From: Bufo bufo
Lineage: Eukaryota; Chordata; Amphibia; Anura; Bufonidae
Length of the DNA: 64,000 bases
Assembly: GCF_905171765.1 (NCBI RefSeq)
Contig: NC_053391.1
Coordinates: forward strand, 690,737,257-690,801,256
Reading direction: 5' to 3'
Positions 31,231-41,900 of this stretch are shown here, piece by piece. How positions within the stretch are numbered: the first letter of the stretch is position 1; each line of letters opens with the position of its first letter. The notes below the pieces were generated by a model, which was not told the origin of the DNA, made no database searches, and was given only the letters and a program-made list of their open reading frames with translations. The translations under genes were made by a program, and so were the position numbers.

Positions 31231-32290
31231 TTACGACCCCCTCCTAGGAAAAAGGAAAAAGAAAACATCAGTAATAAACAATAAAAACAGCAATTAAAAC
31301 ATTTTAGAAAAATAGAGTAATCCACTCGACGGGTGACCTAGTAAAAGAGAATAAATATGACAAGGAATGAGATTACCTGTGGGAATAATACCATCACATT
31401 TGGAGATTGGATCCATGGAAACATTCGAATAGCCAGGACGACATCATTACATACCATATGTGAGCTAGAAGGCTGGTATAAGGGAACTAGTGGAGACCAA
31501 ATAGCAGATGGACTATAAATACTACAACCTGTCCCTGGGCCGCAGTACACACTGACTATGGTCGAAAATAAGATAGGTTCAACGAACAAATATATTACCC
31601 CTTATCCACGAGTGACAAACATGAAGCTCGTATATGGACTATGATAAGTATCCAGAGGTGAGGAATGGTGGAACTGAGGCACAGGGATGCCATCAGGGAT
31701 GAACCCAAAATATGAGGCTCTAGTCACTCCCAATTCTAGAAAGCATCATCTAGAAGTTGGGATCACCGTCAGGAAGATACATGCAAGGCCTAATATAATC
31801 GTCGCGCTGGTAATGCACAGAGAGCGCTATGCCCATGTAGGGGCTTAATATATAGGGAAAAAGGGTAGGAGATGCTATAGAGGCAAGATAACCAGCTCAT
31901 TGAAGGGATGCTGGGATGATCGCGGACCTACTAAAAACAACTAAGTACCGCGACATGCGCACTAGCAGGCCCTGACCAGAGGGCAGACTATGTCTAATGA
32001 AATGCGCCCTGGCATTGTTAACTTATTCGGGCGAAGAGTTGGGAGCGCCTGCGGTTAAGTCCCAAGACATGCGCAGTGAGAAGCATTGAATCGGGAAGTG
32101 GAAGCGCAGAACTAAAACAACTAAGTACGGCGACATGCGCAGACGCAGGCCCTGACCACAGGGCCGACTAACTCCAATGACATGCGCCCTGGCATTAACA
32201 ACTTACCTGGGTGGAGGAGTTTGGACGCATGCGTGGAACATGGGGTCGGTAGCGCCAGCGACTAAGTCCCAAGACATGCGCTGAGTGACA
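31231..32290 (+). mobile_element. 3' flank of Penelope-like element 2 (right arm of inverted repeat)
   Basis: Non-coding trailer, with 31479-32284 complementary to 29742-30549. It ends near CATGCGCTGAGTGACA. The hammerhead-like motif seen at the far end of the left copy is not reached here. Confidence 0.8.
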
Positions 32291-32389
32291 CTGACATACA
32301 TAGCTATCGGTAAATGCATGGTTGACGTCGTTAACAAACAGTATGTTTAAAAACACACTGTCCGTCTCACATATTATGCCTTTTCATAT

Positions 32390-32665
32390 GACAAAGCATC
32401 CAAAGATTGTCACTTATGCAGATGGTGTTTAAACACATATGGTGTTATGAACAAAAAACAGTGCCTTGTTATGGGACCAAGTGTCCAAAAATGATGCCAC
32501 AATGGAGGCAGAATCCCTGCCTCTCTTTATATACACACACATGTTAATGTCAGAAGAAAGATTGGCTTGTTCTGAACAAGCTTCCAAAAGTAATGCTTTA
32601 ACAGGGGCAGAATGTTTGCCTGTATTTACATATGCACAAGCTGTCAGATGAAGGAGTGCCTTGTT
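32390..32665. repeat. Diverged tandem repeat, period about 92-100 bp
   Basis: The words CTTGTTATGGGACCAAG, CTTGTTCTGAACAAGC and CCTTGTTTTGAG head successive units, each with GGCAGAATSCCTGCCT-like and ACACATGTTAATG-like parts. Between 32690 and 32930 the sequence is rich in GCAGCAG/GTAGTAG triplets. No gene is seen from 32290 to 33060. Confidence 0.5.
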
Positions 32666-33059
32666 TTGAGAATGTCTTTCTTTTATCTGGGAGTGGCAGC
32701 AGTACAGTGTGGATGTGAAAAGGGTAGAGTAATAGTGGCAGCAATAGAAGCAGCAGTAGAAGCACAGCATGAAACAGACAAGGCAGTCGATGCATGTGCG
32801 GCTGTTTAGAGATAGTACCAGTAGTAGTAGTTACGGCTGTTTAGGGTAATGGTAATGGCAGTAGAAAGAGAAGCAGCTGAGACGGTGATGGCAGCAGCAG
32901 TGTCACAGTATGGAACATGATGGTAGGAAGGCAGACAACAGCAGTGGCAAGATGGGGCATCATCAGCAATGGGAGATCTGTTCATCAGTCTCAGCCACAT
33001 TCATGTGCAATCTATCAATATATGTAAAATTATATATATAGTATTGGCACATTTGCAAT

Positions 33060-33515
33060 GACTCCTTGTAATAAAGTTAAAGGTGCTGTCTTACCGAAGA
33101 CATTGGCGGCATATTGCTAGGACCACCTCCTGTCTCCAGGGACGGGTCACCCAAAGTAAATGGAGAGCACCCAAGCATGCATTTAATTCTATGAGAGTTC
33201 CTGTAAAAGTGTAAATAGATGACCGCTGACTCAGCCATTTCCGACAGTCCCGTCGAGTTAAACGGAGCAGTGTCCACGCTTGCGTGGTGCGCTCTCCATT
33301 AATTTCAATGGGACTTCTGAAAATCGCTGAGCGCGTTCGCTTGGCTATTTTCGGAATTCCCATAGAAATAAATAGAAGCACGCTCAGTGTGTGCTCCTTC
33401 ACTTCGGGGCCTCATTCTCTAGATAGGAGTGGGTGCTAGAGGTGGGATCCACACCTATCTGACATTGGTGGCATATTCCACTAATGCCTTAGGTGATACA
33501 ACCCCTTTGAAATCT
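33060..33515. mobile_element. Interspersed repeat, class unresolved
   Basis: Compositional features typical of frog interspersed repeats: CACTTCGGGGCCTC, a GTGGCATATTCCACTAATGCC stretch, and tandem inverted words around TTTCAATGGGA. The ends are not clear. Confidence 0.4.
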
Positions 33516-33599
33516 TGAATTCTAAAATAAAATAATGCTGGTATTGTATTTTTTTTTTTACGAAAATATTTTTACAAAATGAATCCATTATATGTGCCC

Positions 33600-33666
33600 A
33601 GAAATAGGCGAAAAATAAAGCTGTATTCTGGAGGCCCAGGTTTGGTCTGGTCCATAAGGGGTTAAA
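33600..33666. mobile_element. Terminal fragment of a TTAA-type element
   Basis: CCATAAGGGGTTAA closes the stretch, matching the right end of the TTAA element at 26583-26597 (CCCTAAGGGGTTAA). The rest of the element is not recognisable. Confidence 0.45.
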
Positions 33667-34264
33667 GAATTGTGGATTCCTGTCAAATATCTGCATTTAT
33701 TTTTTGCTATATCATCAGCGTCTTCCCAGTCTCATTTACTGTTATCTTTTGCATCTGTTCATCTGGAGGATTCGCCTCCCCAAGGATTACGTTCTCGAGA
33801 ATTTCTACTATATAATACTGCATATAGATAGTCAGAAGCCTAGTCTGATTCCCTCCTGCTGAGATCCCTGGATACGAGGACGTCCTCGAACACAACACGA
33901 TTCTTGTGATTTCAGATGGAGAAGATTCAGTTTAGACTATTCTTTACAGGTTTGTCAGGTTCTTTGGGCAGATTGATTTACTTCATTCCCTTGTAGCTCA
34001 CACTTGATGGTAGCTTTCAGAAGAACAGGTACAACCCAACATACCGCAACTGGACAAACACCCCATGACTGGGCGGAGTGAGCCTCAGAGGACAATCTGC
34101 ACATCCATATCAGGGACCACCTTTTTGGCCAGGTATTGTGCTCTTCCATTTTTTTTTCTCTGTTTTGTGGCCAGAAATGTTACAATGTGACAAACAGACA
34201 GAAATTATTTATACATTTTCCTACATTTCAATCAAGAAAGCAAGGTGGGATTGTGGGCCGGGAT
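33667..34264. other. No gene recognised
   Basis: A minus-strand frame at 33707-33898 of mixed composition could be an exon but has no motif I know and no convincing splice pattern. Nothing else is seen. Confidence 0.3.
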
Positions 34265-35790
34265 TAGAGATGAGCAAATTTTAGAAAAATTTGATTCGGA
34301 CGGATTTTTTGAAAAAATTGGGTTTGATCCAAATTTATTCACGCTGAATTGCATTAAAAACTGCTATTTCCTGGCTGCAGAGAGCCATTATAGGGGTGAA
34401 GAACACTGTGCCTTGCAGTAACAGGCATAGGGAGTCTGCTGTGGTAGTGAAATAATACTGTGAGTCAGTATGACATGCAGATGACAGGTGTCGCTCTTAG
34501 AATCACTGCACACTTCACTTATTTGGGCAGTCACGGGGCCAAAACTGACCAAATAACTCAAGTGTGAACTGTTAGCGTCAAGAAGAAGCTCTCTCCTTTT
34601 ACACCGTCATCAGCTGATTCCACATAGATGTCTACAGAACCTGTTCCGCTGAACGGCAAATATATTTTACTTTTGCCACTAAAACTCGACAAAAAGGGCT
34701 TTAGAACATATACTGTAACTGCACCGCTGAACGGCAAATTTTATTTTTTTGCCACTAATACATGCCACAAAAGGCTTTAGAACATATAACTGCACCGCTG
34801 AACGGCAAATAATATTTTTTTTGCCACTAATACACGACAAAAAGGGACGTGATAATAAGCCCTTATTTTCCACTAATGCAAGCCAATACAAGCCAAAAAA
34901 TGCTTTAGAACATATAACTACACCGCAGAAGGGCAAATAAGACGTAGAAATATTTCCTTGTAATAAACCCTGTTAATGGCTGTATCAAACAGCACTTGCA
35001 CCTCAATAACAAGAACGGTTTGCTGGAATTACAGAGCTGTATAATGGCTTTTTGGATCCCCAGTCAGTGCAGCAAGGTGTAATAGGATTGTTCCTGTTAC
35101 CCAGGCTGTAACCTCCCATACTGAACCCTGTTCTACAGAAATGCTGTAGAATGATTACTCCCTAACCTTGAATAATCTTTCCCTAAACTTGTAAATAGTT
35201 TTTTCAGCACAATTACGTTTTTTCTAGCACTGTCCCTAGCGCCTGCTAACGTCTCTCGCTGCATTAAGTACACTGGAAAATGGCAGAATCCAAGATGGCT
35301 GAGGCTATTTATAGGGTTGTGACATCACAGGTACAGTTGAGCGGACACCTGGATGTTCGGGTTCAACGGGTTCGGCCGAACGTCATAAAAAAGTTCGAGT
35401 TCGGGACCCGAACTTGACCCCGAACCCCATTGAAGTCAATGGGGACCCGAACTTTTGAGCACTAAAACGGCTGTAAAAATGTCATGGAAAGGGCTAGAGG
35501 GCTGAAAATGGCATCAAAATGTGGTTAAGAGCATGGCAAGTGCTCTGCAAACAAATGTGGATAGGGAAATTACTTAAAATAACAAAATACGTAAAAATAA
35601 AAAATTATAATCTTGATCTAGGAGGACGAGGTCCATATGGAGTAGGAGGTTGAGGAGGCGTGGATGTGGAGGTGTAGGTGGAAGCGGTGGTGGAGGAGGA
35701 GGTGGTAGCCTACACTGATTTTTGGTTTTAAATTTATTTCATTTTTTTTAAATTAGGGTACAACCCAAAACATTGGGAAATATAACCTCT

Positions 35791-35976
35791 GATTACCCCC
35801 TCCAGTCGTGCTAAACACACGTTCAGACAATACACTGGCTGCAGGGCAGGCCAGCACCTCCAAGGGGTAAAGGGCAAGCTCATACTATGTGCCCAATTTG
35901 GAGATCCAGAAGTTGAAGGGGGCAGACCCATCAGTCAGTTCGTGTAGGCGTGTGCACACATACTGCTCCACCATGT
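35791..35976 (-). pseudogene. Duplicated hAT transposase C-terminal fragment
   Basis: Read on the minus strand this matches the dimerisation region of the transposase, from the SAPFNFW segment through LACPAASVLSERVFS. The full A2 transposase copy has its own version at 38190-38350. The preceding 130 bases (35660-35790, GGTGGAAGCGGTGGTGGAGG) also recur at 37970-38070. This is therefore an internal direct duplication within the element. Its upstream border is a clean join at 35976/35977 to 18S-like sequence. A3 has the same fragment and join (61757-61940). Confidence 0.8.
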
Positions 35977-36300
35977 CGCATGTCCCTGTGATGTTCACGA
36001 TCCAATTTGATATCTGCTCTATGAACTTTCGATGTTCTTTTATGCGCCTACCATGGTGATCACGGGTGGCGGGGAATCAGGGTTCTAGGCCGGAGAGGGA
36101 GCCTGAGAAAGGGATACCACATCCAATGGAGATCAATGGATGAAATTAAATGTAATTGAGCGGAAATGTGGGACAAAGTATTGAAGCATAAGCTTCCAAG
36201 TTAAGGAGGGGGAACGCGGCAATTACCCACTCCTGACTCGGGGAGGTAGTGACGAGAAATAACAATATAGGACTCTTAAGATGCCCTGTTATTGGAATGA
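35977..36300 (+). pseudogene. 18S rRNA-derived segment, block 1 (in hAT A2)
   Basis: The plus strand follows the 5' third of vertebrate 18S rRNA in order: GCATGTCCCTGTGATG, ACTTTCGATG, GCGCCTACCATGGTGATCAC, GGGGAATCAGGGTTC, GGAGAGGGAGCCTGAGAAA, TACCACATCCAA (to about 36127). After about 85 unrelated bases it continues with GGCAATTACCCACTCC, GGGGAGGTAGTGACGA, AATAACAATATAGGACTC and TTGGAATGA (36215-36300). These are among the most conserved words of the small-subunit RNA. Many substitutions and the extra 85 bases rule out a functional rRNA. Identification is from memory of the 18S sequence, not alignment. Confidence 0.85.
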
Positions 36301-36372
36301 ATAATAAAAAATTATAGGGAATGTCACAGGGGTATTTTGCATTAGGAAACATTAGCCAGGAGAGGCCCTGCT

Positions 36373-36560
36373 GCCGCTTTGTTGACTCTAGATAACTTCT
36401 GCCTGATCGCACGTCCCTGTGACGTCCACCATCCATTTGGATATCTTCTCTATCAACTTTTGATGTTCTTTTCTGAGCCTACAATGTTGATCACGGTTAT
36501 CGGCGAATCAGGGTTCCACGCCAGAGAGGGAGCGTGAGAAAGGGAGACCTCATCCAAGGG
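36373..36560 (+). pseudogene. 18S rRNA-derived segment, block 2 (in hAT A2)
   Basis: A second copy starts slightly further 5' in the rRNA: CCGCTTTGTTGACTCTAGAT, then TGATCGCACGTCCC, TATCAACTTTTGATG, GTTGATCACGG, GAATCAGGGTTCCACGCC, GAGAGGGAGCGTGAGAAA, CTCATCCAAGG. It overlaps most of block 1 in rRNA coordinates, so the two blocks are a tandem duplication in the same orientation. The sequence after each block (GAGCGGAAATGTGGGACAAA) is also shared. Confidence 0.85.
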
Positions 36561-37048
36561 AGGTCAATGGCTGCAATGGGATGGAGCGGAAATGTGGGAC
36601 AAATTATTAAAGCAGAAGGATCGAATGAAAGGGCCAATTAAAGACGAATTTTACAAATTTATGTCCCTGTCACCTATGCAGAGCAGGGGTTTTCATCGCC
36701 AAAAATGGGTTAATGTCACCCACCAATGGAACAGATTATTTTAAAAAATTTCGGTCCCTGTCACTAATGCAGAGCAGGGGTCTATCACAGCAAAAATTTT
36801 AAAATGTCAACCCAAGAATGTAACAGAAAAATTTGTGAAATTTATTAACCTGTCTACTAGGTATAGCAGGGGTATATCACAGCCAAAAATTGTTGAATGT
36901 CACCCGAAAATGTAACAGAAAAATTTATGAAATTTATTAACCTGTCAACTAGGTAGAGCAGGGGTATATCACAGCCAAAAATTGTTGAATGTCACCCGAA
37001 AATGTAACAGAAAAATTAGTGAAATTTATTAACCTGTCTACTAGGTAG

Positions 37049-37680
37049 ATCAGGTTACCTCCCGACGAAGCTGAGGCGAAACGCGCTTCGAGGTTCCTAT
37101 CCTGTCCTGTGCCTGCTGTTTTTCACCCCCCATCATGTCTTGTGGTATGCTTTGATTTCTATCTGTAGTCATTTGCTGGGCTCCTCCATATCCTTTATTA
37201 TAAGGTTTTGTGCATTACTATTTTCTGAGGGTCCAACGTCTCCCTCCATTGCTAGATTCTAGCGTCTGCTTTATTATTTTTCTTTAACTGCATTTTGAGT
37301 TGAGCTTTGCCTAGTGGTTATGTACCAGGGTGATGACCATATGCTTTTCACTTTACAATAGCAGCATCATTAGTGCTACTTTATGTGGAATCACCCTGAT
37401 ATACACCATCGGCATACTTGACATGTTCTCCATCTTTTCGTGGGTAGCAGCGGCATAGGCCAATGGACTGCGGCATCCGGTTTCCTGCTGGTTCTTCATT
37501 TTTTTGTTATTTCAAATATTTTTTAAATCATGATATGTTTATTACAATTAAATTAATTATATTTTTGGAATATTTTGGGCATTCTTTTGTTGTTTGTTCT
37601 TTAACAACAATATTTGTTTATATGGTTTCTTATCCCTTGCCCTGACTAATAGTTTGTACATTGAGGCGTTCTTTTTTGCT
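37049..37680 (+). mobile_element. Penelope-type non-coding fragment inside the A2 array
   Basis: The array is interrupted between GGTAGA and TAGGTATAGC by sequence that starts with a hammerhead-like motif and then runs AT-rich without coding capacity. The motif suggests a Penelope-like terminal piece. No GIY-YIG or RT remnant is visible. Confidence 0.5.
37057..37094 (+). ncRNA. Hammerhead-ribozyme-like motif, degraded
   Basis: ACCTC and GAGGT form a 5 bp stem I. Between them lie CCGACGA (core CUGANGA with one change), a short GC/GC stem II, GAAAC and the self-complementary CGCG. The core change and weak stem II suggest it is inactive. Confidence 0.5.
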
Positions 37681-38098
37681 TCTAGGTATAGCAGGGGTAT
37701 ATCACACCCAAAAATTGTGTTAATTTCACCCGAAAATGTAACAGACAAATTAGTGATTTTTTTTTTCACCTGTCTAGTAGATATAGCAGTGGTATATCAA
37801 ATGTAACAGACAAATTAGTGAATTTTTTTAACCTGTCTACTAGGCATAGCAGTGGTACATCACACCCAAAAATTTGTGAATTTCACCCAAAAATGTAACA
37901 AACAAATTAGTGAAATAACAATAATAATAATAATATAAAATAGGTACAAATAAAAAAAAAAATTGATTTGTAGGTGGAAGCGGCGGTGGAGGAGGACGAG
38001 GTAGCCAACACTGTTTTTTGGTTTTATTAATTATTATTATTTTTTATTAGGGTACACTCCGCAGTATAACAATGGCTGCTTAGTGCCGATATACATGT

Positions 38099-41000
38099 CT
38101 ATTCTGCACAAGGTACGGACAAGTCCTTAGGGATCCCTGCCTGGTCCATTTTAATGAACGTGAGCTTGTCCACATTGGCTGTGGACAGGTGGCTGCGCTT
38201 GTCTGTGATGACGCCCCCTGCCGTGCTAAATACATGTTCAGACAATACACTGGCTGCAGGGCAGGCAGGCACCTCCAAGGCGTAAACGGCAAGCTCAGGC
38301 CATGTGCCCAATTTGGAGACCCAGAAGTTGAAGGGGGTCTCCAAACCAGCTGGTGGTGCTGGTTGTTGTGGCGTGCTGACAAAGCTTTTCCACACTTCGG
38401 CCATGCTAACCCCGCCTTCTGAGGTGCTGGCGGTGCCCCAGCTAAGTTGGTGACCTCTTCCTCCTCCTCTGCCTTGGCCTTGTGCTTCCACTGTGCCCCC
38501 GCTGTCAGGTGGGAATGCCACCAGCAGCGCGTCTACCAGCGTGCTCTTGTACTCGCGCATCTTACGATCACGCTCCAGTGACGGAATTAAGGACGGTACG
38601 TTGTCCTTGTAACGGGGATCCAGCAGCGTGGCCACCCAGTAATCAGCACAAGTTAGAATGTGGGCAACTCGGCGGTCGTTGAGGAGACACTGCAGCATGT
38701 AATCGCTCACGTGTGCCAGGCTGCCTAGAAGAAACGAAAGCTGTCCTCTGTGGGAGGTGTGAACATGGTTCCTCCTACTCCATCTCCTCCTCCTCATCCT
38801 CCAGAACTGTGCCCTGGCTGGACAATTGTGTACCTGGCGTTTGTGGGTGCAGGAACCCACCCTCAGAGCCACTTGTGAATGACAGGCCAGAAACCCTATG
38901 AAATGATCCCTCTTCCTCCTCCTCCTGTGCCACATCCTCTTCCATCATCGCCAGCAGCATTTTTTTAAAGGAGGCATAGAAGTGGGATAGTAACGCTGAG
39001 AACGGCGTTATCGGCACTGGCCATGTTGGTGGAGTACTCGAAACAGTGCAACAAGGAACACAGATCTCGCATGGAGGCCCAGTCATTGGTGGTGAAGTGG
39101 TACTGTTCCGCAGAGCGACTCACCCGTGCGTGCTGCAGCTGAAACTCCACTATCGCCTGCTGCTGCTCGCACAGTCTGTCCAGCATGTGCAAGGTGGAGT
39201 TCCAACTTGTGGGCACGTCGCATATGAGGCGGTGAGCGGGAAGGCCGAAGTTACACTGCAGCGCTGACAGGTGAGCAGCAGCAGGGTGAGAACGCCGAAA
39301 GCGCGCACAGACGGCCGCACTTTATGCAGCAGCTCTGACATATCGGGGTAATTTTTAAGGAATCTCTGCACCACCAAATTCAGCACATGCGCCAGGCAAG
39401 GGATGTGCGTCAAACTGGCTAGTCCCAGAGCAGCTACGAGATTTTGCCCATTATCGCACACCACCAGGCCGGGCTTGAGGCTCACTGGCACCAACCACTC
39501 ATCGGTCTGTTGTTCAAGGTCCGTCCACAGCTTCTGTGCGGTGTGGGGTTTGTCCCCCAAACAGATACGTTTTTAAAACTGCCTGCTGTCGTTTACCCCT
39601 GGCTGTGCTGAAGTTGGTGGTGAAGGTGTTACTCTGACCAGTAGAGGATGAGGAAGCGGAGTAGGAGGAGGTGCCAACAGGAGGCAAACTGAAGCGCCCT
39701 GCAATCTTCGGTGGTGGAAGGACATGCGCCAAACTGCTATCCGCCTCAGGCCCAGCTGCCACTGCATTTACCCAGTGTGCTGTTATGGAGATATAACGTC
39801 CCTGACCGTGCTTACTGGTCCACGTATCCGTAGTCAGGTGCACCTTGCCACAGATGGCATTGTGCAATGCACACCTGATTTTGTCCCCCACTTGGTTGTG
39901 CAGGGAAGGGATGGCACACCTGGAAAAGTAGTGGCGACTGGGCACAACGTACTGTGGGACAGCCAATGCCATAAGACTTTTCAAACTCTCCGTCTCCACT
40001 AGACGGAATGACAGCATTTCAAAGGCCAGTAATTTTGAAATGCTGGCATTCAGGGCTAGGGATCGCGGGTGGGTAGGGGGGTACTTCCTCTTCTGCTCCA
40101 GTGTTTGGAAGATGGAGAGCTGAACGCTTCCAAGGGACATTGTGGAGATGCTTGGTGACCCAGATGGTGGTGTTGCTGGAAGATCCTCTGTTTTCGGGGT
40201 GGCACTGTCACTCCAGAGGTGGATGAGGAGGCCGAGACTTCAGCAGAAGAGGAAGCAGGAGGTGTCTATTTCACTGCAGCTCATGCTTTGCACTTAGATG
40301 CCTGGTCATGCAGGTTGTGCTCAAGTTGAGAACGTTTATGCCTCGCTTCAGGCTCTGATGGCACAGCGTGCAAACCACTCGTGTCTTGTCGTCAGCACAT
40401 TTTCTGAAGAACTGCCACGCCAGGGAACTCATTGGAGCTGGCTTTGGTGTGCTCAGTCCATTGCTGCGGTAGGCAGTAGCAGGCGTACTGTCTAGGGGAC
40501 GGCCGCTCCACTTTTGCACCCTGCTCCCTCTTCTGCTGTGCTGGTGGCTCTGTGCGACCACCGCCTCTTCCTCCGAACTACACAGGTCACTCGCATGACC
40601 TTGATTCCATGTGGGGTCGAGGACCTCATCGTCCTCCACATCATCTTCCACCCAGTCTTCACCCCTGCCCTCCTTGTCAGTCTGCAAACTTTCGAAAGCC
40701 CCAGCAGTTGGCACCTGTGTTTCGTCATCATCCGAGACGTGCTGCGGTGGTCCTCCCAAGTACTCATCTTTAAACATAAGTGGTTGGGCATCGGTGCACT
40801 CAATCTCTTCCACTTCTGGGGCAGGGCTAGGTGGATGGCCCTGGGAAACCCTGCTAACAGAGTCATCAAAAAGCAGAAGAGACTGCTGCATGACTTGGTG
40901 CTCAGACTGCTTGGCTGATTTGCAAGGGAATGAGGTGAAAGACTGATAGACATCGGATGCAGGTGCCAACTGTGGTTTTTCAGCAGGATACTGGGTGAGA

Positions 41001-41255
41001 GACAATGTGAAGGAACTGGAGCCACTGTCAGCCATCCAATCTACTAACGCCTGTACTTGTTCTGGCCTCACCATTCGTAGAGCCGCATTAGGCCTGACCA
41101 AATACCGCTGCAGGTTCTGTCGCCTACTTACACCTGAGGAAGGGGTTTCACTTGTGCGTGTAGCTGGCACAGATCAACCATGTCCTCTCCCTGCAACAGG
41201 AGCTTCACCAGCAGCACCACGACCGGGGCCACGTCCCTTATTTGACGCTCTCCTC
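38099..41255 (-). pseudogene. hAT transposase of copy A2, frameshifted
   Basis: Homologous to the intact A1 transposase along its length. An ATG at 41255 begins a shortened Arg-Gly tract with an early TGA near 41175. The frame 41170-40271 then covers the N-terminus and BED finger (VCTLCHQSL, HLSAKHELQ). Frame 40140-39514 covers the first Asp (TTDTWTS). Frame 39560-39150 holds VVCDNG and PCLAHVLNLVV. Frame 39216-38965 follows, and 38935-38099 holds the SEHVFS end, where A1 has SERVFS. At least four frameshifts and one stop inactivate it. The Ala-rich run of A1 is nearly absent here, so that expansion is specific to A1. Confidence 0.9.
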
Positions 41256-41284
41256 ATATTTCTCAAATTTAGGATCTTGCCCTA

Positions 41285-41900
41285 AATAGGTGTTTTTCTA
41301 ATAGCAGAATAAAACGACAGTATGTAAAGGTTGTATCTCACAGGTACAGATGCAGACAAGGCCGCAATTAAAGATTTTTGCCTGTTTTTCTAATAGTGTG
41401 TATCTCACACGTACAGATGCAGACTAGGCCACAATTAAAGATTTTTGCCCAAAATGGGTGTTTTATTAATAGCAGAATAGAACCACTGTATGTAAAGGGT
41501 GTATCTCACAATGACATATGCAGCAAAGGCTGCAAAATTACGTTTTTTTTTTACCTAAATGGGTGTTTTTTTAATAGCAGAATAGAACCACAGTATCTAA
41601 AGGGTGTATCTCACAATGACAGATGCAGCAAAGGCTGCAATATTAAGTATTTTGCCAAAAAAGGGTGTATTTTTTACTAACAGAATATGACAGCTGTATA
41701 TAACGCTTGAATTTCACACGTGCAGATGCAGCAAGGGCTGTAAAATTGTATATTTTGACCAAAAAGGGTGTTTTTTAAAACCCAGAAAATTATAGCTGTA
41801 TTTCTAGCTTAAATTGCACACTGACTAATGCTGCAAAGGCCCCAGATGTAGGATATTGCCAAAAATGGGTGTTTTTTTTTAAACCAGAATATAATTGCAG
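41285..41900. repeat. Tandem repeat of about 97 bp in the leader of hAT A2
   Basis: Words GTATCTCACA, CAGATGCAGCAAAGGCTGC and GGGTGTTTTTTTAATAGCAG repeat about six times. A1 has different repeats at the same place, so the leader diverges quickly between copies. Confidence 0.75.

Larger units (their letters stand above)
36640..37915. repeat. Tandem array of about 90 bp in hAT A2, split by an insertion
   Basis: Words such as TGTCTACTAGGTATAGCAGG, GGTATATCACA and CACCCGAAAATGTAACAG repeat about every 85-95 bases at 36640-37048 and again at 37681-37915. The first units carry GTCACCCACCAATGGAACAG, which recalls the 141 bp unit of A1. The interruption is a Penelope-type fragment. Confidence 0.8.

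Noticed and set aside
33707..33898. Possible minus-strand coding exon
   Set aside because: A short frame of mixed composition without known motif or clear splice signals.
35977..36560. Functional 18S rRNA gene or assembly contamination
   Set aside because: The blocks are short, duplicated, diverged, interrupted by foreign sequence and present at the same join in a second hAT copy.
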